Source of the DNA: Paenibacillus pabuli
GTDB lineage: Bacteria > Bacillota > Bacilli > Paenibacillales > Paenibacillaceae
Length of the DNA: 64,000 nt
Direction of reading: 5' to 3'
NCBI RefSeq assembly: GCF_039831995.1
Contig: NZ_JBDOIO010000003.1
Location: 1,984,001-2,048,000 of the forward strand
A model generated the notes under the pieces. That model made no database searches. It was given only the letters and a program-made list of their open reading frames with translations, and was not told the DNA's origin. A program made the position numbers and the translations under genes. Positions 16,807 through 24,226 of this stretch are shown one piece after another; position 1 is the stretch's first letter, and every line of letters starts with the position of its first letter.

Positions 16807-18177
16807 GTGAACATGACAACCACCCGTTTTTCGCAAAAAGTAAAACAATTCCTGATCATATTTCTACCCATATTCACAACACAGATTGCCCTGTCTGCCA
16901 TGTCTTTCTTCGACACGAACATGTCAGGCAAGTTTTCCCCAGCAGATCTGGCTGGCGTGGCTATTGGTACGAGTCTGTGGATGCCGGTACAAACCGGACT
17001 TAGTGGAATTCTTATCGGAATCACCCCTGTGGTATCCCATCTGCTGGGTTCCAAGCGCAATGATCAGATCGGCCACAGCGTTATCCAGGCACTCTATCTA
17101 GGCATCGCGGTGAGCCTAGCCGTTCTTGCCATCGGAGCCCTGGTACTTAACCCGATTCTGAATGGGATGCCCCTGGAGCCGCGGGTTGCCCGAGTTGCTC
17201 TTTATTTCTTAAGCGCACTGGCTTTTGGTATCATTCCCCTGTTCGGGTATACAGTGCTGCGCAGTTTCATGGATGCACTTGGACAGACACGAATAACCAT
17301 GTTAATCACGTTAGTTTCGCTTCCTGTTAATATTTTGCTGAATTATTTGCTCATCTTCGGACGTTGGGGTTTCCCCCAATTAGGAGGTGTCGGTGCAGGT
17401 GTGGCTACCGCGTGTACGTACTGGATCATTTTTTTGATTAGCATTTTCTTTGTTCATCGGATTGAACCCTTCGCCCAGTATGGCGTCTTCCGCCATCTCT
17501 CCGGCATATCGCTGGGAAAATGGAAAGAATTGCTCAAAATTGGGGTACCCATCGGGTTTGCCACTTTTTTTGAAACTTCAATCTTTGCGGCCGTGACATT
17601 AATGATGAGCCGATTTGATACCATTACGATTGCTGCGCATCAGGCCGCCCTTAATTTCGCCTCTACGCTGTACATGCTGCCAGTGAGCATATGTATGGCC
17701 CTCACCATTCTGGTCGGTTATGAGGCGGGTGCTGGACGTTTGAGAGATGCTAAACAGTACAGCCTGCTTGGCATCGGCGGAGCCATCGTACTCTCGCTGC
17801 TCACTGCGGTCGTATTGATCGTATTTGGGGAACAAATTGCAGGACTTTATTCAAACGATCGCGAGGTCATTGCGTTGACTCAGCATTTCCTCATATACGC
17901 CATCTTCTTTCAAATTTCGGATGCCATTGCTACTCCGACTCAGGGTGCTCTTCGGGGATACAAAGACGTAAATCCTGCTTTGATGATTACGTTTGTGGCT
18001 TATTGGATCGTTGGTCTTCCAGTAGGATATATTACAGCTACGTATACAGCGCTCGGCGCTTTTGGATATTGGATCGGCTTGATTGCCGGCCTCGCCGTCG
18101 GTGCTGCGGCACTTCTCTGGAGGTTGTTCCTGGTTCAGCGGAAGGCCGCCGTTCGCATGATTGAGCAGCCCCGATAA
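16807..18177 (+). CDS. MATE-family multidrug/sodium antiporter
   Basis: Twelve-helix exporter of about 456 residues, related to NorM/YeeO-type MATE pumps. Two homologous MatE halves are visible: residues ~10-170 ([23 protein letters not shown], the typical helix-1 motif) and ~240-400 ([23 protein letters not shown]). The frame is open to a TTG at 16771, but GTG 16807 is eight bases after GCGAGG and starts immediately before helix 1; ATG 16813 is also possible. Substrates cannot be read from the sequence. A shared terminator separates it from the convergent pfkA. Confidence 0.9.
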   Translation: MNMTTTRFSQKVKQFLIIFLPIFTTQIALSAMSFFDTNMSGKFSPADLAGVAIGTSLWMPVQTGLSGILIGITPVVSHLLGSKRNDQIGHSVIQALYLGIAVSLAVLAIGALVLNPILNGMPLEPRVARVALYFLSALAFGIIPLFGYTVLRSFMDALGQTRITMLITLVSLPVNILLNYLLIFGRWGFPQLGGVGAGVATACTYWIIFLISIFFVHRIEPFAQYGVFRHLSGISLGKWKELLKIGVPIGFATFFETSIFAAVTLMMSRFDTITIAAHQAALNFASTLYMLPVSICMALTILVGYEAGAGRLRDAKQYSLLGIGGAIVLSLLTAVVLIVFGEQIAGLYSNDREVIALTQHFLIYAIFFQISDAIATPTQGALRGYKDVNPALMITFVAYWIVGLPVGYITATYTALGAFGYWIGLIAGLAVGAAALLWRLFLVQRKAAVRMIEQPR

Positions 18178-18224
18178 ACCGCTTCGAATATCATACGTAA
18201 ACAGATCACTCTGGTGAGCCATAT

Positions 18225-18265
18225 AAAAAGAGCACAGCCCGTTTAGACGGCGCTGTGCTCTTTTT
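18225..18265. terminator. Bidirectional terminator between the MATE gene and pfkA
   Basis: 14-bp perfect stem AAAAAGAGCACAGC / GCTGTGCTCTTTTT flanked by T/A runs on both sides. Confidence 0.9.
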
Positions 18266-18273
18266 GTTGTTGT

Positions 18274-19245
18274 TTATTGAGATAAACGTTGTGCAAGCTC
18301 GTACGTGTTCATATCGAAATCCTTTTTGGTGTGAACGACTTTATCGATGTCTGTCAGAACAAGCTCACCTTTGATAATGCCACAACCCTTGTCGGTCTCT
18401 CCCGCGATCAGGCTGCGCACAGCAAAGTCTCCCAGACGGCTGGCAAGGTTACGGTCAAACGGAGTCGGCGTACCGCCACGTTGAATGTGACCCAGTACGG
18501 TTACACGCGGCTCATATGTCGGGCAGCGTTCCATCAATTCTTTGGCCACATCTTCACCCCTGCCAACACCTTCGGCAACGATAATGATACTGTGACGTTT
18601 GCCATGTGCGAAGTTGGCTTTCATCCGGTCTGCCACTTCATCCATGTCAAAAGGAACTTCCGGCACCAGAATCGTTTCTGCACCCGAAGCCAGTCCGGCA
18701 TGAAGCGCAATATCACCACAGTGACGGCCCATAACTTCAACGATGGAAGAACGTTCGTGGGAAGACATCGTATCACGCAGTTTGTTGACGGCATCTACAA
18801 CAACGCTTACTGCTGTATCGAACCCGATTGTGTAATCCGTGAACGAGATATCGTTGTCGATGGTTCCCGGAAGACCCATTGTATTGATGCCCAGTTTGCT
18901 CAGTTTGTTGGCACCATTGTAAGAGCCGTCCCCACCGATTACAACCAGACCGTCGATGCCGCGTGCACGCAGGATGTCCGCTCCCTTTTGCTGACCTTCG
19001 GCCGTGTAGAACTCTTTACAACGGGCAGATTGAAGAACCGTTCCCCCGCGCTGAATGATGTCACCTACACTACGCAGATCCATTGGGAATATATCGTTGT
19101 TCAACAGACCTTGGTACCCGCGTTGAACACCGTATACTTCGAGACCGTGGAATAGTCCGCTGCGAACCACCGCACGAACAGCCGCGTTCATTCCTTGTGA
19201 GTCACCACCGCTCGTTAAAACTGCGATTTTTTTTACTGCTGTCAT
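18274..19245 (-). CDS. pfkA: ATP-dependent 6-phosphofructokinase
   Basis: Phosphorylates fructose 6-phosphate, the committed step of glycolysis. The 323-residue protein has the bacterial allosteric PfkA layout: ATP loop TSGGDSQGMN (11-20), IGGDGSYNGA (103-112), catalytic PGTIDND (126-132), MGRHCGDIAL and GHIQRGGTPTPFDR. Length is close to the usual 319. One oddity: residue 17 is Gln where most bacterial PfkA have Pro (GGDSPGMN or GGDAPGMN). The ATG follows GAGGAGG. No pyk gene is adjacent, unlike the pfkA-pyk pair of Bacillus, so this may be one of two copies (inference). Confidence 0.95.
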   Translation of the reverse strand: MTAVKKIAVLTSGGDSQGMNAAVRAVVRSGLFHGLEVYGVQRGYQGLLNNDIFPMDLRSVGDIIQRGGTVLQSARCKEFYTAEGQQKGADILRARGIDGLVVIGGDGSYNGANKLSKLGINTMGLPGTIDNDISFTDYTIGFDTAVSVVVDAVNKLRDTMSSHERSSIVEVMGRHCGDIALHAGLASGAETILVPEVPFDMDEVADRMKANFAHGKRHSIIIVAEGVGRGEDVAKELMERCPTYEPRVTVLGHIQRGGTPTPFDRNLASRLGDFAVRSLIAGETDKGCGIIKGELVLTDIDKVVHTKKDFDMNTYELAQRLSQ

Positions 19246-19300
19246 GATGTTTCTTCCTCCTCTAGTTTCACTTCAGGCTTCCGGAACAAAAGCGCCTGAC

Positions 19301-20380
19301 TTACATATGCTTGCGAATCCAGCGACTGAAGATAAAGAAAAAAACTCTGGTCATTGGACTCTTCTTCATCAAACGCTTGGATATGGCGCGAACTTCCTGC
19401 TGTTCGCTGACTTTGGGATCAGACAGGTAAATGGCAAGCAGTCCTTCGATAATCATCCGGTGAAAAGCACTTCCCGGAATATTCTGCACATCACTGCGGG
19501 CCATCTCCACAATAAAAGCAATGCGGTCTAGCATCGTCTCCACATTTTCGTAATAATTGCAGAAGTTGAGATCTCCACCGATACGATCTTCATCCTGATC
19601 GATTAAATAATCGAGCATAATGTGCAATGCGCATACATGCGGAAAATAGGCAGTATGGATTGAGGCCGCCTGCTCTTCAGTCAGCTGATCATCACTCGCA
19701 GCCAGAAACAGCATGAATACGCCCAGCGTAGAGCCGGTAGCGGCGGCAAATTCGTTCCAACGGAACTGAGGTGTACGGTGGCGATGCTCTGCCCACCACT
19801 CGAGCAGTGCCGTTTCTCTCAGTTCCGGTTTGATGTGCTTATATACCTGCAGGTCCGTGTATAGGCCTGCCAGATCCTGAATTTGAGGCTTGGCGGACGC
19901 ATATCCAGGCAGCTGACGTGTGAGCTCCTGACATGTCGTCACCAGATTCCGCAAGTATCCACCGTCGTCCTGCTCCTCCCGGAGCGCATAATAATTGACC
20001 GGTGTTGCTTCGGGATCTACCGCATCAAGCATGGATTGATGGAGAAGCCGAAAGTCATTCGGGTCCATCGATGTGCTGCGGTCGCACAGATTGTCCAAAT
20101 AATCACTAATAGTTTGATAAGAAACGATGAGCGGAATCAAGATGTGCCTCTTTGGCATATCAGGTAAAGCATATACCGTTCCGCCTTCACAGTGAAACTG
20201 TTTGTCCTTGAGACTAGCCAGAGCCTGATTGCGCAATTCCTCATTCGGAATGTTCTCGGCCTTAGCTCTCCACGCAGCCAGTTCTTTCCGCGTTTCCGGA
20301 ATGGTGTACTTGTACACCTTTCTCATCAATTCCAGCGGTCCTCGCGGATATTGATGTCGACTTTGATTAGATTGGCTCAA
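19301..20380 (-). CDS. ytpB: Tetraprenyl-beta-curcumene synthase (YtpB, DUF2600)
   Basis: Class I terpene synthase of 359 residues that in Bacillus cyclises heptaprenyl diphosphate (C35) to tetraprenyl-beta-curcumene, the precursor of spore-associated sesquarterpenes. The DUF2600 hallmark is the Asp-rich stretch SDYLDNLCDRSTS near residues 92-104, with a second acidic block MLDYLIDQDEDR near 255. No signal peptide or membrane helix. Initiation appears to be TTG 20380, ten bases after GGAGG. It lies 55 bp upstream of pfkA in the same direction and divergent from a MOP-superfamily membrane protein; the partner cyclase TC/SqhC is not in the window. Confidence 0.85.
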   Translation of the reverse strand: MSQSNQSRHQYPRGPLELMRKVYKYTIPETRKELAAWRAKAENIPNEELRNQALASLKDKQFHCEGGTVYALPDMPKRHILIPLIVSYQTISDYLDNLCDRSTSMDPNDFRLLHQSMLDAVDPEATPVNYYALREEQDDGGYLRNLVTTCQELTRQLPGYASAKPQIQDLAGLYTDLQVYKHIKPELRETALLEWWAEHRHRTPQFRWNEFAAATGSTLGVFMLFLAASDDQLTEEQAASIHTAYFPHVCALHIMLDYLIDQDEDRIGGDLNFCNYYENVETMLDRIAFIVEMARSDVQNIPGSAFHRMIIEGLLAIYLSDPKVSEQQEVRAISKRLMKKSPMTRVFFFIFSRWIRKHM

Positions 20381-20559
20381 AATAAATGTGCCTCCACTTG
20401 GTTGAATACGTATTAGAGCGATTTTTAACCAATCCCATTATAATATGAACCCCTTAATTGTACAAATGATCTACCGCATAATCACGGGAAAAAATCGCTT
20501 CCGCCAACTAGTCTTTGTGATATACTAAGCATATTTCATCCATTAAAGGAGTCGTTGAC

Positions 20560-21900
20560 ATGACGTCAAGTGAGCCTCTCTCGTGGAGACGGTTATTTGC
20601 TTTTTTTGTACCGCTCGGCATATCCGCCTCTTTGGTTACCATTTCTCACGTAATTATTAATAGTACACTCGCCAGATCTGCACATCCGGAGACGGTCATT
20701 GCCAGCTACGCCATTGCAGGCAGCCTGTTGACACTTACGGAACGCCCCTCCACACTACTGCGGCAGACCTGTTCTGCGCTGGTCCGGGACCGCCTGTCCT
20801 TTCAGGCCCTCACTTTTGTCACCAAAATATTTCTTGCCTGCGTACTGCTAATCGGATTCCTCATTGTATACTCTCCCATTGGTACAGTGGTTTTCAAATA
20901 TCTGTTCGGCGTGAGTCCCGATTTATTGACCAAAGTCATTGATGTCTATGAAATTCTGATGTACGTCAGCATTTTCTCCGTTATTCGCAATATTTATCAG
21001 GGCATTATCATTACGAATAACAGGACCAAATGGCTAACTATCGGCATGTTATTCCGTCTTGGCGGCATGTATGGCCTATCCCTGTATTTCATTTATACAG
21101 ACAGTATAAACAGCGGTCGTGTAGGCGCTATCATCTTTGCGGCAGGCATGATGATCGAAGCGCTGGTCAGCTTTCTTGAAGGAAACAGCATCAAGCGGAG
21201 TATGCCAGCCAAGCTGGAGGATCACCCTGTTGAAAATAAAGGAGACGTTTTCCGCTTTTACAAGCCGCTCCTGTTATCCAGTTTTGTCGCCCTGTTCATC
21301 GGACCTGTCATTAATATCGTGCTTGGCAAAACGACGGGTATTGCGCTAGCCATCTCGTCTTTTGCCGTAGCCAGCAGTTTGATGCAGCTCATGTTAAGCT
21401 TTTTTACCTACATCCATCAAATTGTGCTGAATTTCTATGAAATCGATGCCAAACTGGTGAAGAAATTCGCACTGGTCACCGGGTTTATTCCTTTTGCCAT
21501 GACTGCAGCCATAGCCTATACCCCTCTGGGTCCCTGGGTGTTGGAAAATGTAATGAGCGTTCAGGGCAACCTGCTGCAGCAAAGCTTGTGGACACTGCGG
21601 GCCTTTGTGCTATTTCCGCTGATTTCGCCTTTTCTCGATTTCAGCAACGGGCTGATCCTGCTGCGGGGACAGACCAAAACGATGTTCCGCTCTCAGACGG
21701 CCAATGCGATCTGTACCGTTATCGTATTGCTCATCCTGGTCAGCATATTCCCGGCTTGGAACGGCATGATTGGTGCCGTAGCCCAGTCCCTCGGCCTGCT
21801 GGCAGAACTCATCATTGTATGGCTTGTCATCCGGCGCACGCAGAAGGAACCTTCCATGACTGCCTTACCGTCCGGGAAGTCACCTTCACTTAAAGGCTAG
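20560..21900 (+). CDS. MOP/MATE-superfamily membrane protein
   Basis: Polytopic protein of 446 residues with 12 or more hydrophobic segments, beginning SWRRLFAFFVPLGISASLV. The arrangement resembles the MOP superfamily (MATE, Wzx, MurJ, ANKH-like), with the block ERPSTLLRQTCSALVRDR between helices 2 and 3 as its most distinctive soluble loop. The specific family is not certain. ATG follows AAAGGAG. It is the first of two co-directional carrier genes (the MFS gene starts 40 bp later) and is divergent from ytpB. Cargo unknown; export of a lipid or peptide is possible. Confidence 0.65.
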   Translation: MTSSEPLSWRRLFAFFVPLGISASLVTISHVIINSTLARSAHPETVIASYAIAGSLLTLTERPSTLLRQTCSALVRDRLSFQALTFVTKIFLACVLLIGFLIVYSPIGTVVFKYLFGVSPDLLTKVIDVYEILMYVSIFSVIRNIYQGIIITNNRTKWLTIGMLFRLGGMYGLSLYFIYTDSINSGRVGAIIFAAGMMIEALVSFLEGNSIKRSMPAKLEDHPVENKGDVFRFYKPLLLSSFVALFIGPVINIVLGKTTGIALAISSFAVASSLMQLMLSFFTYIHQIVLNFYEIDAKLVKKFALVTGFIPFAMTAAIAYTPLGPWVLENVMSVQGNLLQQSLWTLRAFVLFPLISPFLDFSNGLILLRGQTKTMFRSQTANAICTVIVLLILVSIFPAWNGMIGAVAQSLGLLAELIIVWLVIRRTQKEPSMTALPSGKSPSLKG

Positions 21901-21940
21901 GCTAGGTAATGAAATGTAATAAAGAATGGAGTCTCTCAAC

Positions 21941-23119
21941 ATGAAATTAAGTCACAACGCCCGCCCGGATCAAAACTGGCTGCGGGCACTTATGTTTACG
22001 ATTTTCGGTTCTACCGTACTGGTAGTATCCTATCTCCAGCTCTACTTCAGTCATTTGGGGTTCAGCCGGGCTGAAATTGGCTACTTGTATGGAATCGGTC
22101 CACTTGTCTCCGTATTCTCCAACATGTTCTGGAGCATGGCCAGTGACCGCTATAAAACCGTCCGCAAAGTCATGATCATTCTGCTGGGCGGACAATTAAT
22201 CACAGGCGTCATGCTCGCCAATGCGACGTCCTTTGGCCAGGTATTTGTCCTGGTGACGTTATTTTACTTTTTCTACTATCCGGTTTACCCGCTTGCCGAT
22301 ACGATGGCGATAACCACCGCAAACAAATACGGTCGAAATTTCACTTCCATTCGGGTTTTCGGCTCCATTGGCTATGCATTTTTTGCATTAAGCATCGGTT
22401 ATTTTCTCGGTTCTTTTGGACCCGGATGGACGATGTGGCTGTGCATTGCACTTGCGGCCATAACACTTCTGATCGGTTTCAGGCTGCAGGATCAGAATGA
22501 TCCCTCTGGCAGCACCAGTAAAATGGATCTCTCCGGTCTCTGGGCAATTCTGAAACGCAGGGATGTGCTGAGCTTTTTCGGATGTGTCTTCCTGCTCGCA
22601 TTGGGACACCGAATGAATGAAGCTTTTCTTACCATCACGTTGAAGGATCTCGGTGCCAGTGAAGGGCTGATCGGTTGGTCTTTGCTCATCTCCTCCGTGA
22701 GTGAAATTCCAATATTCCTGCTGCTCAGCAAGTACGGCAATCGGTACAAGGAGCTTCCCCTGCTCACGTTTGCAGCGCTTATGTATACCCTACGTTTATT
22801 TCTGATGTCTGTATCGGATACGCCTGCCGCTGTTGTAGCCATTCAAACAATGCATAGCGTTACCTTCGGCATTTTCTACGTAACAGCCGTTCGTTATATT
22901 ACCCGTCTTGTACCGGATGCGTATCGTGCGACTGGTATGGCCCTGTTCACCATCGTGTGGTCAAGCGCCTCAGGCCTGCTCAGCGGAACCTTTGGTGGGT
23001 TGATATTAGATCACGCTGGCAGACACGTCTTCTATCTTACGGCCATGGCATTCTCACTCGCGGCACTCCTTGGATTCATCCTGAAGCTGCTATCCAGCAT
23101 GACCAATCGCGCACAGTAA
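21941..23119 (+). CDS. MFS transporter (MFS_1-like/nucleoside:H+ symporter type)
   Basis: Twelve-helix transporter of 392 residues. The first helix pair (FTIFGSTVLVVSYLQLYFSHLGFSRAEIG is split by a loop) and the cytosolic SDRYKTVRKV motif A mark an MFS protein of the LacY/MFS_1_like branch, which includes sugar, nucleoside and phenylpropionate carriers. ATG 21941 is chosen over 21926 because the AATGGAG just upstream is a correctly spaced ribosome site. It probably shares a transcript with the preceding MOP-type gene. Substrate unknown. Confidence 0.82.
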   Translation: MKLSHNARPDQNWLRALMFTIFGSTVLVVSYLQLYFSHLGFSRAEIGYLYGIGPLVSVFSNMFWSMASDRYKTVRKVMIILLGGQLITGVMLANATSFGQVFVLVTLFYFFYYPVYPLADTMAITTANKYGRNFTSIRVFGSIGYAFFALSIGYFLGSFGPGWTMWLCIALAAITLLIGFRLQDQNDPSGSTSKMDLSGLWAILKRRDVLSFFGCVFLLALGHRMNEAFLTITLKDLGASEGLIGWSLLISSVSEIPIFLLLSKYGNRYKELPLLTFAALMYTLRLFLMSVSDTPAAVVAIQTMHSVTFGIFYVTAVRYITRLVPDAYRATGMALFTIVWSSASGLLSGTFGGLILDHAGRHVFYLTAMAFSLAALLGFILKLLSSMTNRAQ

Positions 23120-23156
23120 GAGCAACACAATCTCTTTAAAAAAAGTGAACACAAAA

Positions 23157-23184
23157 AAGCACAGTCTCCGAGGGGACTGTGCTT
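23157..23184 (-). terminator. Terminator of the cold-shock gene
   Basis: Stem AAGCACAGTC / GACTGTGCTT, followed on the minus strand by TTTTTTGTG; it may also stop the convergent MFS transcript. Confidence 0.85.
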
Positions 23185-23245
23185 GGGTTCTTTATATTCA
23201 GCTAGAAGCCAATCATTTATAAGAAATCCGTTGACCGGAAAAATC

Positions 23246-23443
23246 TTACAATTTAGTTACGTTAGCTGCTTGAGGACCACGGTTTCCATCAGTGATTTCG
23301 AATTCTACCGCTTGACCTTCTTCCAATGTTTTAAAGCCGTCGCCTTGGATTGCGGAGAAATGTACGAATACGTCCTCGCCGCCTTCAACTGAAATAAAGC
23401 CATAGCCTTTTTCTGCGTTAAACCATTTAACTGTACCTTTCAA
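23246..23443 (-). CDS. Cold-shock protein (CspA/CspB family)
   Basis: Single OB-fold nucleic-acid-binding protein of 65 residues acting as an RNA chaperone. RNP1 (KGYGFIS, residues 13-19) and RNP2 (VFVHFSAI, 26-33) are intact, and [16 protein letters not shown] is the standard start. Translation begins with TTG 23443, eight bases after AGGAGG. The transcript has its own promoter and a 39-nt leader containing the hairpin CGCCA-TCTA-TGGCG, shorter than the long cold-box leaders of true cold-inducible csp genes, so it may be a constitutively expressed paralogue (inference). Confidence 0.95.
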   Translation of the reverse strand: MKGTVKWFNAEKGYGFISVEGGEDVFVHFSAIQGDGFKTLEEGQAVEFEITDGNRGPQAANVTKL

Positions 23444-23488
23444 ATGAACAACCTCCTAAAAATATCGCCATCTATGGCGAATACCCTT

Positions 23489-23517
23489 ATTATACTGTAT
23501 GATTTTCCACTTTGCAA
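23489..23517 (-). promoter_or_regulatory. Promoter of the cold-shock gene
   Basis: Minus strand TTGCAA (23512-23517), 17-bp spacer, TATAAT (23489-23494); start near 23482. Confidence 0.65.
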
Positions 23518-23546
23518 TTTATCTTTTCAATAAACGCGGAAAAAAT

Positions 23547-23575
23547 TTGCTTTGAACCGTAGGGTACGGTATCAT
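23547..23575 (+). promoter_or_regulatory. Promoter with palindromic spacer before the 77-residue gene
   Basis: TTGCTT (23547-23552), 17-bp spacer, TATCAT (23570-23575). The spacer holds a perfect 15-bp inverted repeat ACCGTA-GGG-TACGGT (23556-23570), a likely operator. ACCGTAAG recurs at 23585. Confidence 0.5.
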
Positions 23576-23606
23576 TTTACCAAAACCGTAAGTTTGGAGA
23601 CTATCT

Positions 23607-23840
23607 ATGATTAAAAAACATGAAATATACAAAACCGACAAGTGGAATATGATGACAGTAGAAGTACAGGGCAAATATCTCGTACTCCGTGAAATTTCCG
23701 AGGAATGGGGCGAAGAATGCCATACGTTTCTCAGTCGCCCTGCCTTGATGCACTGGGCTGAGCGCCGTTTTCCAAAAGCCGATTTCGAGAACCGCGAGGA
23801 TGAATGGCGTCAATTGATGGCTGCTTTCAAAGAGGTGTAA
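23607..23840 (+). CDS. Hypothetical 77-residue protein
   Basis: Small soluble protein with no family I recognise. It has a strand-rich first half (MMTVEVQGKYLVLREIS), an EEWGEECHTFLSRPALMHWAERRF centre and a charged helical end. Tryptophan content is high (four in 77). ATG follows TTTGGAG at good spacing. It is followed after 3 bp by a two-helix membrane mini-protein and then by pepF, all in one direction, so it may belong to a pepF operon. The promoter contains a palindrome. Function unknown. Confidence 0.65.
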   Translation: MIKKHEIYKTDKWNMMTVEVQGKYLVLREISEEWGEECHTFLSRPALMHWAERRFPKADFENREDEWRQLMAAFKEV

Positions 23841-23843
23841 TGA

Positions 23844-24029
23844 ATGGCGCTTGACTCAAGCAATGTCGTCATCTTCATTATCCTTGCCTTTTCGCTCGGA
23901 GTTGTGCTTATTCTGGGACGCAATTCTATCCCGGATCGACTGCGACGGGGAATGGCTCTAATTGCCACACTGCTTATTTGTTTTGCTTTTTTCCTGATTG
24001 TCTATTTCCTGGCCAACCTGGGAGCCTAG
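23844..24029 (+). CDS. Small two-helix membrane protein, 61 residues
   Basis: Mini-protein with two hydrophobic segments (VVIFIILAFSLGVVLIL and ALIATLLICFAFFLIVYFL) joined by a basic loop NSIPDRLRRGM, so both ends probably face outward and the loop inward. Its ribosome site GAGGTG lies inside the last codons of the previous gene and the two are 3 bp apart, implying translational coupling. No family recognised. It precedes the pepF leader by about 70 bp. Confidence 0.65.
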   Translation: MALDSSNVVIFIILAFSLGVVLILGRNSIPDRLRRGMALIATLLICFAFFLIVYFLANLGA

Positions 24030-24038
24030 TGCTCTCAA

Positions 24039-24109
24039 ATATTTCAACAGGCCCGAGGCCATACTATAGCGGATTGCTCGTATAGTGAGGAGGAAGGCCG
24101 TTGAAATAT
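24039..24109 (+). promoter_or_regulatory. Long inverted repeat enclosing the upstream pepF start
   Basis: Perfect 10-bp arms ATATTTCAAC (24039-24048) and GTTGAAATAT (24100-24109), extended by GGCC/GGCC with a one-base bulge, and an inner hairpin ACTATA/TATAGT (24063-24068, 24081-24086). In RNA, the TTG start at 24101 would be in the stem while GAGGAGGAAGG lies beside it. A promoter reading (TTTCAA-17-TATAGC, 24042-24070) is an alternative; then the left arm would not be transcribed. Confidence 0.5.
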
Positions 24110-24226
24110 CGAAAATCGTTGTTCGTTATGCTAGTACTCAGTCTGATCCCTTCGTCTCTCTCCGCACAAGCGAGCGAGACGGGAACAGCTTGGTCTATAC
24201 ATCAACTTCATCAAAGGAGGATTCCC
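24101..24226 (+). other. In-frame signal-peptide extension of pepF (alternative TTG start)
   Basis: TTG 24101 is preceded by GAGGAGGAAGG and opens a 42-codon extension in frame with pepF. It encodes a textbook signal peptide: basic KYRK, hydrophobic SLFVMLVLSLIPSSLS and a cut site at AQA, then a short linker. If used, PepF would be exported; if the internal ATG 24227 is used, PepF is cytosolic as elsewhere. Confidence 0.5.
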
